A stretch of DNA of 64,000 nt from Sphingomonas radiodurans (lineage in GTDB: Bacteria; Pseudomonadota; Alphaproteobacteria; Sphingomonadales; Sphingomonadaceae). Of this stretch, positions 17,273 through 26,436 are shown one piece after another (position 1 is the first letter of the stretch; each line of letters opens with the position of its first letter). The position numbers and the translations under genes are program-made. The stretch covers positions 2,046,001 to 2,110,000 of the forward strand of contig NZ_CP086594.1 in the NCBI RefSeq assembly GCF_020866845.1, given 5' to 3'. The notes under the pieces were generated by a model. It worked only from the letters and a program-made list of their open reading frames with translations. It did not search any database and was not told the origin of the DNA.

Positions 17273-18340
17273 TTACATCGCAAGTGGCTTGTCGTAGCCG
17301 GTGAGCTCCAGATACCCGCGACCACCCGCCGTGCGCACCGCACCCTCCCAATAGACCGGCAGGCCGCTTCGCCGCGCGTCGAGCTCCTGCGCTGCGAAGA
17401 TCGGGGTGAGACGGCGGGTGAAAATGCGTCCGTTCACGCGAATGCTCACGTCCTGCACCACCGGATAGACCGCGCCGGTGGCCTTACTGCGCCATGTCCT
17501 GATCGGGCGAAAGCGCACGTCTTGTGCGCCCAGCACCACGGTCGATCCATCAGGACGGCGCAGCGATCCGCCGGCCCAAAGCGTGCCGCCGCCCTTGCGC
17601 CTGATCCGGAACGCCATCAGCGCCGATCCGTCGTCCAAGTTGAGCCCGGTCCAGTCCCACCCTTGCGCCGCGGGGGCGAGATAGTTGGAGGACCATTCCC
17701 GATCGAGCCATGCCTCGCCCGTCACTGGTACGCTCTTGCCGTCGCGCACCACGCTGCCGTTCACCCGCAGATGCGGTATCGAATAATAATAGCTCGCCTC
17801 TTCGGGGAGCGGCCCCTTGCGGCTGTATCCCCGCTGCCCCTGCAGCAGCGGCGGCTGGGTAGGCTGGAATGCGAGCGCAAGCGCAAACCCGTCCGCGGTG
17901 ACGCGCGTGCGCCATTGTCCATTGGTTTCGCGACGCAGCCGCCAGTCACGGATCGCCACGTCGGCATCCCCGGTCCTGGCCGATGCCAGGCCAAAACCCT
18001 GTCGAGCGGCGCGCTCGCCATGCAGCAGGAGCCCACTCGCCGGGTCCGAGAGGGCGGCATGCGCGAAGATCACCTGGCGCGCCGCGAACCGGCTCGGATT
18101 GCCGGCGTCCACGGGTGGTCGCGTGCGGAAGAACGTGACCTGAAAGCCCAGATCCTTGCCGTCCACCGTCCGCAGCCAGCCGGTAACGTACCACCATTCG
18201 GTGCGGAACGTGGGATGCGCCCCATGATCTGCGGGGAATTGCAGCGTTATGCCGGGGCGCACCTGCGGATAAGGCGTCGCTGCGGGCGCGGCTGCAGCTA
18301 CGATCGCCAGCCAAGCGGCGATGGTCGCCCCCCGCTTCAT
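17273..18340 (-). CDS. Secreted lipocalin/CrtC-like protein (AttH type)
   Basis: A 355-residue protein with a signal peptide (MKRGATIAAWLAIVAAAAPA, cleavage near residue 22). FPADHGAHPTFRTEWWYVTG, the LLPEEASYYYS-like segment and GEAWLDREWSSNYL are hallmarks of the AttH/CrtC N-terminal domain family (COG5621). The family has a double lipocalin-like fold. AttH proteins are encoded with an ABC exporter, while the related CrtC hydrates carotenoids. The ATG at 18340 overlaps the permease TGA by one base (TGATG), so the two are translationally coupled. Function is probably periplasmic lipid or carotenoid handling; this is inference. Confidence 0.82.
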   Translation of the reverse strand: MKRGATIAAWLAIVAAAAPAATPYPQVRPGITLQFPADHGAHPTFRTEWWYVTGWLRTVDGKDLGFQVTFFRTRPPVDAGNPSRFAARQVIFAHAALSDPASGLLLHGERAARQGFGLASARTGDADVAIRDWRLRRETNGQWRTRVTADGFALALAFQPTQPPLLQGQRGYSRKGPLPEEASYYYSIPHLRVNGSVVRDGKSVPVTGEAWLDREWSSNYLAPAAQGWDWTGLNLDDGSALMAFRIRRKGGGTLWAGGSLRRPDGSTVVLGAQDVRFRPIRTWRSKATGAVYPVVQDVSIRVNGRIFTRRLTPIFAAQELDARRSGLPVYWEGAVRTAGGRGYLELTGYDKPLAM

Positions 18341-20865
18341 CACCAATCCTCCCTTACCGATTGAACGGCACTTCGCGCGGTCGCCCGCCGCCCCGCGAGC
18401 ACTGCCGTGGCCGCCGCCGCGCCCGTCAACGCCACCGCCACCCCGATCAGCGTACCTACAGGCACCCGCGTCGCCATCGTCCAGTTGAACGATTGCGGGT
18501 TGATGACGTGGATCAACACCTGCGCGAGCAGCAAGCCAAGGCCGATCCCAGCCAGCGCCCCGGTCAGCCCGACCATGGCGCCCTCGGTCGCTAGCATCGT
18601 CGTCAGTTGGCCGCGCGTGAGGCCGAGGTGCCGCAACATGCCGAACTCCCGCTCGCGCGCGATCGTCTGCGCCGACATCGTCGCCGCGACGCCCGCGAGG
18701 CCAACCAGGATCGCAACTGCTTCGAGCAGATAGGTAACTGCGAAGCTGCGGTCGAACAGCGTAAGCGCAAACCGCCGCAGCGTTGCCGGCTGCGTGATCT
18801 CGACTTGGCCGCGAAGCGTGGCGGGCAAGCGCGCGGTAATGGCAGCGGCGACGCGGTCCGCGTCCTGGCCGGGCGTCAGCGTCACGGAAAGTTCGTCCCG
18901 CCCCTCGTCGCCGGTCAGCCGCTGATAGTCACCCTCGTCGATGATCACCGCGCCGGCCTGTCGCCCGTAATCGCGCCAGATCGCGGCGACCACGAAGCGG
19001 GTCTCGCCAGCGATCGGCAGCGTGATCGTCTCGCCAGGATCCCATCCGTACAGCCGTTGCGCGGGTTCCGAGACCCATATCGGAAGCGCGCCGGCTGGCA
19101 GCGATGCTGCGCGCTCGATCACCACCAGCAGCGGATCGCGGCTGTTCCGCTCCGGCCGCGCGATCAGGCTGATCGGTGGGCGATCGGCAGCGATAGTCAG
19201 CGGCAATTGCCGGCTGAACGCAACAGTCGCGATGCCCGGCGTGGCGGCCATACGCCTCCGGGTGCCCGGGTCGAAGGAAGCGCCCGAAGTGGTGCGCGCG
19301 TAGAGATCAGCACCCAGCACGTCGCCCAGCCAGTCGTCGACCGCGCCGCGAAAGCTCGTCACCATCGTCGCCATCGCGATCATCAGTGCGGTGGAGGCAA
19401 CGATCCCGCACAGCGCTGTCGCTGCCTCGCCCGGCGCGCCGTACAGATGGCGCACCGCGAGTTGACCCGGCACCGCGCCAGACTGTCGTCGGGCCAGCGG
19501 GGCCAGCAGTGTCCTGGCAAACCAGGGCACCCCCGCCACCCCGCCCGCCAGCATCAGCGCCATGCCGAGGAACCCGAACACCGGCAGTCCCGCTATCGCC
19601 GGCAGGAGCGCGGCGCCGCCGCCCGCCACCAGCAGCACCGCCGCCGGCCACCAGGCGACCGGTTGACGCGGATCGAGCACGTCGCCGGCGTTCTTCAGCG
19701 CGGCGGCAGGCGCAGCCCGCGCCGCAACGCGCGCCGGCAGTGCGCTGCCGAGGCACGCGGCCAGCATCCCCAGCGCGAAGAAGCCCAGCGCCGCGACTGG
19801 CTGGAACACGACGCGCGCATTGCCCCGGCCGAAATATCCCGCGCCCAGATCGCCGCCGAACCAGTGAATCGCTGCCCAGGCGAGTCCGTAGCCCGCCGCG
19901 AGGCCCACAGCGGACCCGACCAGGCCGATCGCGATCCCCTCAACGATCACGGCCGCCACGACGCCGCCCTGCGGCATGCCGAGCGTGCGCAGCAGCGCAA
20001 AGGCGCGTTGCCGCCGGACGACCGACAGCGACTGCGCCGAATAGACGAGGAAGCCGCCGGTCAGCAGCGCGACGAGCGCCAGCATGTCCAGATTAACGCG
20101 ATACGCCCGCGACAGCGCATCGCCCTGCGTGTTCTGCGCCGACGCCGTGGACACGATCGCATCGCGCGGCAGCAGGGCGGCCAGCGCAGGCTCTGCGATG
20201 GCGCGATCTGACAGCTTCAGGTCCAGCCGGTCAATCCGCCCCAGCCTGGCGAAGCGCCACTGCGCGGCCGCGATGTCGATGACGCCGACTGCCGCATCGT
20301 CGGTTGCGGCGAGCGTACCCGCGACCCGGAAGGAGGCCGTCCGCCCGTTCGCCGCTACCTGCACCTGCGCGCCGATTTGCGACTTCGTCAGCACAAGCGC
20401 CCGACGCGACAGGAACAGCATAGCCTCGTCGAAGGCCGCGTCGTTGCTGGTATCGGGGCCGTTCGGGCGCAGTCCGATCAGCGACGGCGTCACCATCGCG
20501 GCACGGATCACGTCGACGCCCAGTACCGCCACACGCGCATCGCCGATGCGCGCGTCGAGCCGGACGACGGGACTGGCGTCCGCCACGCCAGCGGCGCGCA
20601 CGACACGTGGATAGACGCGCTCGTCGAACCCCAGCGGGCTGGTCCCCCGGATCGACAGCTCGGCGCCACCGCTCACGCCCCGCATCGCGCCGTCGAACGA
20701 CGCCAGCGCCGAGCCATTCACCAAGTGGACAGCAAACCCCAGCGCCACGCCGACCGCGATCGCGATCGCCGTCATCAGGAATCGCGCGGGATGGAACCGC
20801 CACTCGCCGCCGATCAGCCAGGTGAGCGCCAGCCGGCCTGAGATCAGCCCCGCGTCACTGGCCAC
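18340..20865 (-). CDS. ABC transporter permease, FtsX/MacB-like double domain
   Basis: An 841-residue membrane protein with one N-terminal helix (about 27-50), two FtsX-type four-helix modules (near 260-400 and 700-830), and two large extracytoplasmic regions. The segment around residue 287, QRAFALLRTLGMPQGGV, and the later REREFGMLRHLGLTRGQL are the conserved cytoplasmic coupling elements of FtsX domains. The layout resembles the YbbP/COG3127 permeases, or AttF and AttG fused. Such exporters extract lipids or lipoproteins from the membrane rather than pump solutes. GTG 20865 overlaps the end of the ATPase gene by 11 nt. Confidence 0.85.
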   Translation of the reverse strand: MASDAGLISGRLALTWLIGGEWRFHPARFLMTAIAIAVGVALGFAVHLVNGSALASFDGAMRGVSGGAELSIRGTSPLGFDERVYPRVVRAAGVADASPVVRLDARIGDARVAVLGVDVIRAAMVTPSLIGLRPNGPDTSNDAAFDEAMLFLSRRALVLTKSQIGAQVQVAANGRTASFRVAGTLAATDDAAVGVIDIAAAQWRFARLGRIDRLDLKLSDRAIAEPALAALLPRDAIVSTASAQNTQGDALSRAYRVNLDMLALVALLTGGFLVYSAQSLSVVRRQRAFALLRTLGMPQGGVVAAVIVEGIAIGLVGSAVGLAAGYGLAWAAIHWFGGDLGAGYFGRGNARVVFQPVAALGFFALGMLAACLGSALPARVAARAAPAAALKNAGDVLDPRQPVAWWPAAVLLVAGGGAALLPAIAGLPVFGFLGMALMLAGGVAGVPWFARTLLAPLARRQSGAVPGQLAVRHLYGAPGEAATALCGIVASTALMIAMATMVTSFRGAVDDWLGDVLGADLYARTTSGASFDPGTRRRMAATPGIATVAFSRQLPLTIAADRPPISLIARPERNSRDPLLVVIERAASLPAGALPIWVSEPAQRLYGWDPGETITLPIAGETRFVVAAIWRDYGRQAGAVIIDEGDYQRLTGDEGRDELSVTLTPGQDADRVAAAITARLPATLRGQVEITQPATLRRFALTLFDRSFAVTYLLEAVAILVGLAGVAATMSAQTIAREREFGMLRHLGLTRGQLTTMLATEGAMVGLTGALAGIGLGLLLAQVLIHVINPQSFNWTMATRVPVGTLIGVAVALTGAAAATAVLAGRRATARSAVQSVREDW

Positions 20866-21589
20866 GCCGGTCGACCAGCCCCTCGGCGCCCAGCGTCAGC
20901 ACGCGGTCGGCGATTGCCGCGCTCGCCGCGGAATGCGTGACCATGACCCCGGCGGCGCCATGATCGCGCACCGCCCCGGCAAACAACGACAGCACGCGCG
21001 CCGCCGTCTCCGGATCGAGGTTGCCCGTCGGCTCGTCGGCCAGGATCAGCGCGGGACGATGGACCAACGCCCTTGCGATGGCGACGCGCTGAAGCTCTCC
21101 GCCGGAGAGATCCCGCGCGTAGCCCTCACCGCGCCCACCCAGTCCGACCGCATCGAGCATTGCCTCTGCGCGCTGCTCCGCGGCGGCGGCGCCCGGGGAA
21201 ACCAGCGCTAGCGGCAAGGCGACGTTCTGCCGCAACGTCAGGTAGGGAAGGATGTGGAAGGCCTGAAACACAAAGCCGATCCGCTCGCGCCTCAGCCGCG
21301 TGCGAGCGGTCTCGTCCAAGTTGCCGAGGTCAACCCCATCGATCGCGACGCTGCCACCGTCCACTTCGTCAAGGCCAGCGAGGATGTTGAGAAGCGTGGA
21401 TTTGCCGACGCCTGACTCCCCAATGATTGCAACCAACTCGCCGGACGCTACCGCGAGATCGAGATGCTGGAACAGCCGGCGCGGGCCCGGAACCGACTTG
21501 GTCAGCCCGCGAACCACAAGAAGCGGCGTCGACGCGCCCGCCCGCGGCTTACGACCATCATGAGCCTTTGAAACGGTGCGTGTACTCAA
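20855..21589 (-). CDS. ABC transporter ATP-binding protein (LolD/YbbA-like)
   Basis: A protein of about 244 residues with Walker A GESGVGKST (57-65), the Q-loop in FVFQAFHILPYLT, signature LSGGELQRVAIARAL, Walker B LILADEPTGNLD and the H-loop in MVTHS. It belongs to the LolD/MacB/YbbA group, which pairs with FtsX-type permeases. The frame has no ATG near the domain. TTG 21589 was taken as start, with GTG 21517 as a shorter alternative, so the first 24 residues are uncertain. It is the first gene of the ATPase-permease-AttH operon and is transcribed away from the hybrid kinase at 21747. Confidence 0.87.
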   Translation of the reverse strand: MSTRTVSKAHDGRKPRAGASTPLLVVRGLTKSVPGPRRLFQHLDLAVASGELVAIIGESGVGKSTLLNILAGLDEVDGGSVAIDGVDLGNLDETARTRLRRERIGFVFQAFHILPYLTLRQNVALPLALVSPGAAAAEQRAEAMLDAVGLGGRGEGYARDLSGGELQRVAIARALVHRPALILADEPTGNLDPETAARVLSLFAGAVRDHGAAGVMVTHSAASAAIADRVLTLGAEGLVDRRGQ

Positions 21590-21746
21590 TGCAAAGGGTC
21601 CGTTCGCAGCCGCAGGTTCAAGAATAGCCGACGCTCTGGGCGAGTTCAAAGACTTCCGAAAGCCGGTTCTCGCCCTTCGAGCCCGATGTGCATTGTGGAG
21701 TACGCGGCTCGCGTTAAACTGACCGCACCGCACAGACCCGGTGGTC

Positions 21747-24700
21747 ATGGGAAAATTACGCGACGTGAGTGAGCGAGAGAGCCAGAGGCTTGCCGGATTG
21801 GCTCGGTACGAGGTGATGGATACTCCGCGGGAGCCATCCTTTGATGAGCTCGCCGCCCTGACGGCCAGATTGTGCGATGCTCCGATCGCGGTCGTGAACT
21901 TGGTTGGTGACGGGCGGCAATTCTTCAAGGCTGAGGTGGGGCTTGGCGTTCGCGAGACGCCACTTGAGACGTCATTTTGCGCCAAGGCGCTGATCGAAGA
22001 GGAGTTCCTCCTCGTTCCGGATGCGACGCTGGACCCACGCTTTGCTTGCAATCCGTTGGTAACGAGTGAGCCGCACATCCGCTTCTACGCTGGCGCGCTG
22101 TTAAAGACGGAGGATGGGTTGCCGATCGGAACGCTGTGCGTTCTCGACTATCGTCCGCGTGACCTGACGCAGCTTCAGCAGGACACGATGCACGTGCTTG
22201 CTCGCCAGGTCATGGCGCAGCTCGAACTCCGTCGGGCGGTGCGCGAGCGTGACAGTAGGTATGAATTGGCTCGCGCGAGCGAGGAACGCCTGCGGCTGAT
22301 CCTCGACAGCGCGCGGGACTATGCCATCATGACGATGGATGCGGATCGCCGGATCACAAGCTGGTCGGCAGGAGCGAAAACCGCATTTGGATGGTCGGAA
22401 CAGGACGCGTTCGGGCGTCCGATCGACGACATCTTCACTTTGGAAGATCGCGAAGCTGGCGTGCCCCAAAGCGAGATCGCCATGGCTGCCGCCGAGGGCT
22501 GCGCATCCGATATTCGGTGGCACTTGCGCGCCGACGGATCGCGCGTGTTCATGAATGGGTCGACGCACCCGATCGTTGACGGGGATGGCGGCCGTACCGG
22601 CTTTCTCAAGATTGCCAGAAATGAGACACGCGACCGCGAACAAGTCGAGGAACTGGCCCGCACGAGAACCGAGCTGATCGACAGCGAGGCCCGCTTCCGC
22701 AACATGGCCGACCACGCTCCGTTGATGATGTGGGTGACCGAGCCGGATGGCTATTGCAGCTACCTGAATCGTCGCTGGTACGAGTTCACCGGGCAGACCG
22801 AAGAAGACGCGCTTGGACTCGGCTGGACCAAGGCAACCCACCCCGACGACGAAAAGATGGCCGGAGATGCGTTTCTGGCGGCTTGCGCTGCGCAGGCTCC
22901 TTTTCGGGTCGAGTACCGGTTGCGCCGTGCGGATGGGACCTATCGCTGGGCGATCGATGCTGCGGCTCCCCGCTTCGCCGAAGACGGCAGCTTCCTCGGC
23001 CATGTCGGATCGGTCATCGACATCGACGACCGGCGCGAGGCGGAGGATGCGCTTCGGCAGGCCAATGCGCTGCTTGCGGCGGTGATGGAGGCCGTGCCGG
23101 GCGTGGTTTACGCCAAGGATCGCGACGGCCGCATGCTGGCAGCCAATCGGGGAACTTCCGAACTCGTCGGCAAGCCGCTCGAAGACGTGATCGGCCGGAC
23201 GGATCTCGAATTTCTCGACGATCCAACCCAGGCGCTAGAGGTGATGGCCAACGATCAGCGCGTCATGGCGCAAAACCGGATCGAGGCTCTGGAAGAGGTG
23301 ATCAGCCTTGCTGATGGAACTGGCGCAACTTGGCTGTCGACGAAAGCGCCATTTCGCGATGCCAAAGGCGAGGTGGTCGGCTTGGTCGGATCGTCGATCG
23401 ACATCAGTGAGCGGAAACGCGCCGAGGAGGCGCTTCGAAGGTTCAACGAGACGCTGGAGGAGCAAATCGAGGAGCGCTCTGCGGCGCTGCGACTGTACCG
23501 AAACATCGTACAGTCAGACACTGCCGCGGTTTGCGCGTTCGACACCGAGTACCGCCTGATCGCCTTCAATCAGGCGCACAGCGACGAGTTCTTCCGCATC
23601 TACGGGCATCGCGTAGAAATTGGGGAGGTGTTTCCCGACCTGTTTCTGCCGCATCAAGCACAGATCATGCGAGACTTCATGACCCGCGCGCTCGCCGGCG
23701 AGGTCTTCACGGTCACGCAGGAGTTCGGGGATCCCGATCTGGCTGTGCCGCACTGGGAAGTGACGTATAATCCCCTCCGAGTGGAAGACGGGCGGGTGAT
23801 CGGTGCCTTCCACCACGCGATCGACATTACCGAGCGATTGCGTGCGCAGGCCGATCTCGCCGCGACGCAGGAGGCGCTGCGCCAATCCCAGAAGATGGAG
23901 GCGGTGGGCCAGCTCACCGGCGGGTTGGCGCACGACTTCAACAATCTGCTTACCGGCATCATGGGCAACCTCGAGCTGCTCCAGCATCGAGTCGCGCGAG
24001 GTCGGCTGGACGATCTCGATCGGCTGGTGAATGCGGCCCAGGGCGCAAGCCGCCGGGCCGCATCGCTGACTCAGCGCCTTCTCGCCTTCTCCCGTCGGCA
24101 GACGCTTGATCCCAAGCCAACCGACGTGAACCGGCTGATTGCGGGCATGGAGGATCTTCTCCGCCGCACGGTCGGGGCGACCACCGATGTCGAGATCGTC
24201 GGCGCAGCCGGCTTGTGGAATGCAATGATCGATCCGGGGCAGCTGGAGAATGCGTTGCTCAACCTGTGCATCAACGCCCGGGACGCGATGCCCTATGGCG
24301 GGAAGATCACGATCGAGACGGCGAACAAGTGGCTCGACGACCGCACGGCCCGTGAGCGCGACTTGCCGCCGGGCCAATATTTGTCGATCTGCGTCACCGA
24401 TACCGGCACCGGGATGACGCCGGAAACCGTCCGTCGGGCGTTCGAACCCTTCTTCACGACGAAGCCGATCGGCCAGGGCACCGGGCTTGGCCTGTCGATG
24501 ATCTATGGGTTCGCGCGCCAATCGGGTGGGCAGGTCCGCATCTACTCCGAGGTCGGGCAGGGCACCACGATGTGCATCTATTTGCCGCGGCATCTCGGCG
24601 ATGCGGCCGCAGAGGAAGACGCTTCAGCGGTGCTGTCGGCTAATGAAGGTCATGGCGAGACCATACTCGTCGTCGATGACGAAGCGACGATCCGTCACTT

Positions 24701-25022
24701 GATCGATGAGGTGCTCGACGAGCTCGGCTATACGGTGATCGGCGCCGCCGATGGGGCGGCCGGGCTCAAGGTTCTTCAATCGGGCGCGCGCATCGAACTG
24801 CTCATCACCGACGTGGGCCTGCCGAACGGCATGAACGGACGGCAGGTCGCAGATGCTGCTCGTGCGATCAGGCCGGACCTGAAGGTATTGTTCATTACGG
24901 GCTATGCTGAGAACGCGGCGGTGGGGAATGGGCATCTCGAGCCCGGCATGGAGCTGCTGACGAAGCCATTTTCGCTGGACGATCTCACCCGCAAGGTCCG
25001 AGGCATGCTGGGGGTCGTTTGA
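21747..25022 (+). CDS. Hybrid histidine kinase, GAF-PAS4-HisKA-HATPase-REC
   Basis: A 1091-residue soluble sensor kinase. A GAF domain (about 20-160) is followed by four PAS domains (about 190-305, 320-435, 440-560 and 580-695). The kinase core has the phospho-acceptor His729 in GGLAHDFNNLL, an N-box NARDAM, a G1 box DTGTGM and FEPFFTTK. A C-terminal receiver has its phospho-acceptor Asp1022 in LLITDVGLPNG. No membrane segment is present, so it senses intracellular or diffusible signals (light, redox or small ligands via GAF/PAS). No LOV cysteine motif is seen in the PAS domains. ATG 21747 is preferred; GTG 21741 is in frame. No response regulator gene is adjacent, so output is unknown. Confidence 0.88.
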   Translation: MGKLRDVSERESQRLAGLARYEVMDTPREPSFDELAALTARLCDAPIAVVNLVGDGRQFFKAEVGLGVRETPLETSFCAKALIEEEFLLVPDATLDPRFACNPLVTSEPHIRFYAGALLKTEDGLPIGTLCVLDYRPRDLTQLQQDTMHVLARQVMAQLELRRAVRERDSRYELARASEERLRLILDSARDYAIMTMDADRRITSWSAGAKTAFGWSEQDAFGRPIDDIFTLEDREAGVPQSEIAMAAAEGCASDIRWHLRADGSRVFMNGSTHPIVDGDGGRTGFLKIARNETRDREQVEELARTRTELIDSEARFRNMADHAPLMMWVTEPDGYCSYLNRRWYEFTGQTEEDALGLGWTKATHPDDEKMAGDAFLAACAAQAPFRVEYRLRRADGTYRWAIDAAAPRFAEDGSFLGHVGSVIDIDDRREAEDALRQANALLAAVMEAVPGVVYAKDRDGRMLAANRGTSELVGKPLEDVIGRTDLEFLDDPTQALEVMANDQRVMAQNRIEALEEVISLADGTGATWLSTKAPFRDAKGEVVGLVGSSIDISERKRAEEALRRFNETLEEQIEERSAALRLYRNIVQSDTAAVCAFDTEYRLIAFNQAHSDEFFRIYGHRVEIGEVFPDLFLPHQAQIMRDFMTRALAGEVFTVTQEFGDPDLAVPHWEVTYNPLRVEDGRVIGAFHHAIDITERLRAQADLAATQEALRQSQKMEAVGQLTGGLAHDFNNLLTGIMGNLELLQHRVARGRLDDLDRLVNAAQGASRRAASLTQRLLAFSRRQTLDPKPTDVNRLIAGMEDLLRRTVGATTDVEIVGAAGLWNAMIDPGQLENALLNLCINARDAMPYGGKITIETANKWLDDRTARERDLPPGQYLSICVTDTGTGMTPETVRRAFEPFFTTKPIGQGTGLGLSMIYGFARQSGGQVRIYSEVGQGTTMCIYLPRHLGDAAAEEDASAVLSANEGHGETILVVDDEATIRHLIDEVLDELGYTVIGAADGAAGLKVLQSGARIELLITDVGLPNGMNGRQVADAARAIRPDLKVLFITGYAENAAVGNGHLEPGMELLTKPFSLDDLTRKVRGMLGVV

Positions 25023-25096
25023 CGCCCGGCTCCGCGGGGGCTTCGAGCGATCGGCTGGTGTGGGTCGAACGCTGCTGACCTCTGGTGCCACGTTCT

Positions 25097-26176
25097 TCAG
25101 CAGCGGAACCGAGCGAACAGCTTCCGGTGCGACGCTATGATCCCCTCTATCGTTTCAGGTTGGGGCGTCGGGTCGCCGACATGCTCTTCATAGGTGCCGC
25201 CAAGCACAATGCCGTCCGATCGCGGGAACATGTATCCGGCACTGCCCGTGTAGGCGTAGCGGATTTCGGGCTGCGGGAGCAGGATCGCGAGCTGACCCCG
25301 AATGGGGTAGATGGTCGGATCGCCGAACAAGGCGCCGGCGCCCAGCCCCGTGCAGTTGAACACCAACGTTTCTGGTAGCCGCATGACGTCGGCGGGCGCG
25401 GCGAAACGCCGAACAACGATGTTGCCACCGGCGAGTTGGATATCCTTCGTCAACTCGCGAAGAAAGCGGCCGGTCTCGACGTACATCGTGTCGTAGCGCA
25501 GCAGCCGTTCGCCGCCGAACGGCCAGGCTTTGGGGTCGAGAGCCTGATAGGCCGGCATATGCGGGCCCGGTCGGCTGCCGCTCTCGACGTAGGTCGGTAC
25601 CCAATGGATGCCATAGTCGTCGCCGACCATGATCTGGAAGCGGCGCCAGCTGTAATCCTCGGCACGCTCTGCTTGGGCGAGCCATGCGGGCGTCACCATC
25701 GAACGATTAAAATAACCATAAGCGTGGATCTGGCCACCTGCGATGTTCGAGGTCGTCTCGGGTGGCAGTGCAGCGGTGTAGACGGTGACTGGGAAGCCCG
25801 CCTCCTGCACAAGCCGCGCCGTGGTAAGCCCGACGATGCCGGCGCCGAGCACCGCGACCGGCCCGGTATGCCCAGGCAGACCGAGATCGACCGCGAGTTT
25901 CGACGTGCCCCAGCTCAGCGTGATCCCGGCGCCACCATGGCCGTAATTGTGGACCAGCGCTTTGTCGCCAAGCGCCTCGCGTTCGACGCGAAATCCGGCC
26001 GGGCGGAAGGGGCGCAAGCCCGCGACGCTACGAATGACGCGCTCGCGCGCGACATTCACCGGAGGCAGGCAGGCGGCGGATGTCGACGTGGACGCGATGC
26101 GCGCCGCGGTGCAGCCGGGCAGCGCGAGTGCGCCAGCTGCACCAAGCAGGCGGCGGCGATCGAGGAGAATGGTCAC
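25097..26176 (-). CDS. Exported FAD-dependent oxidoreductase (D-amino-acid oxidase family)
   Basis: A 359-residue protein. The N-terminus TILLDRRRLLGAAGALALPGC combines twin arginines, a hydrophobic stretch and a lipobox-like PGC, suggesting Tat export and lipid attachment. The FAD motif VAVLGAGIVGLTTARLV and IAGGQIHAYGYFN place it in the DAO superfamily. The segment IYPIRGQLAILL and later YMFPRSDGIVLGGTYEE match D-amino-acid/D-aspartate oxidases. It probably oxidises an amino acid or amine with release of H2O2 at the envelope; the substrate is unknown. GTG 26176 is the best start for the leader, though the upstream Shine-Dalgarno is weak. It converges on the hybrid kinase. Confidence 0.78.
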   Translation of the reverse strand: MTILLDRRRLLGAAGALALPGCTAARIASTSTSAACLPPVNVARERVIRSVAGLRPFRPAGFRVEREALGDKALVHNYGHGGAGITLSWGTSKLAVDLGLPGHTGPVAVLGAGIVGLTTARLVQEAGFPVTVYTAALPPETTSNIAGGQIHAYGYFNRSMVTPAWLAQAERAEDYSWRRFQIMVGDDYGIHWVPTYVESGSRPGPHMPAYQALDPKAWPFGGERLLRYDTMYVETGRFLRELTKDIQLAGGNIVVRRFAAPADVMRLPETLVFNCTGLGAGALFGDPTIYPIRGQLAILLPQPEIRYAYTGSAGYMFPRSDGIVLGGTYEEHVGDPTPQPETIEGIIASHRKLFARFRC

Positions 26177-26436
26177 GGGGCCAAGCGTAGCCGATCGGTC
26201 GATGCTGTCGAGTGCTGCTCCGGTCAGCCGCCCTGAGCCACCCCGCACTGCCCTTTGATCTGAGCCGCTGCGGCGTGCCGGACATCACGCTTTGGAACAT
26301 GCGCAGCGTTTCAGGCTTTCTTTGGGGACGCAGGCGTGTCCTGCGCCACCGAGGATCCCATAACGATGTGTGTTGATACTTCACCGGCTGCTTATTTACG
26401 TCTTGCTTCAAATGCCAGCGACGTGGCCATCGGCCG

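Noticed and set aside
18607..20211. A 534-codon plus-strand frame opposite the ABC permease
   Set aside because: Arg/Gln/His-rich translation without any family resemblance; the minus-strand permease explains the region.
21747..23500. LOV photosensor in the hybrid kinase PAS domains
   Set aside because: None of the four PAS domains contains a GxNCRFLQ-like motif with the reactive cysteine.
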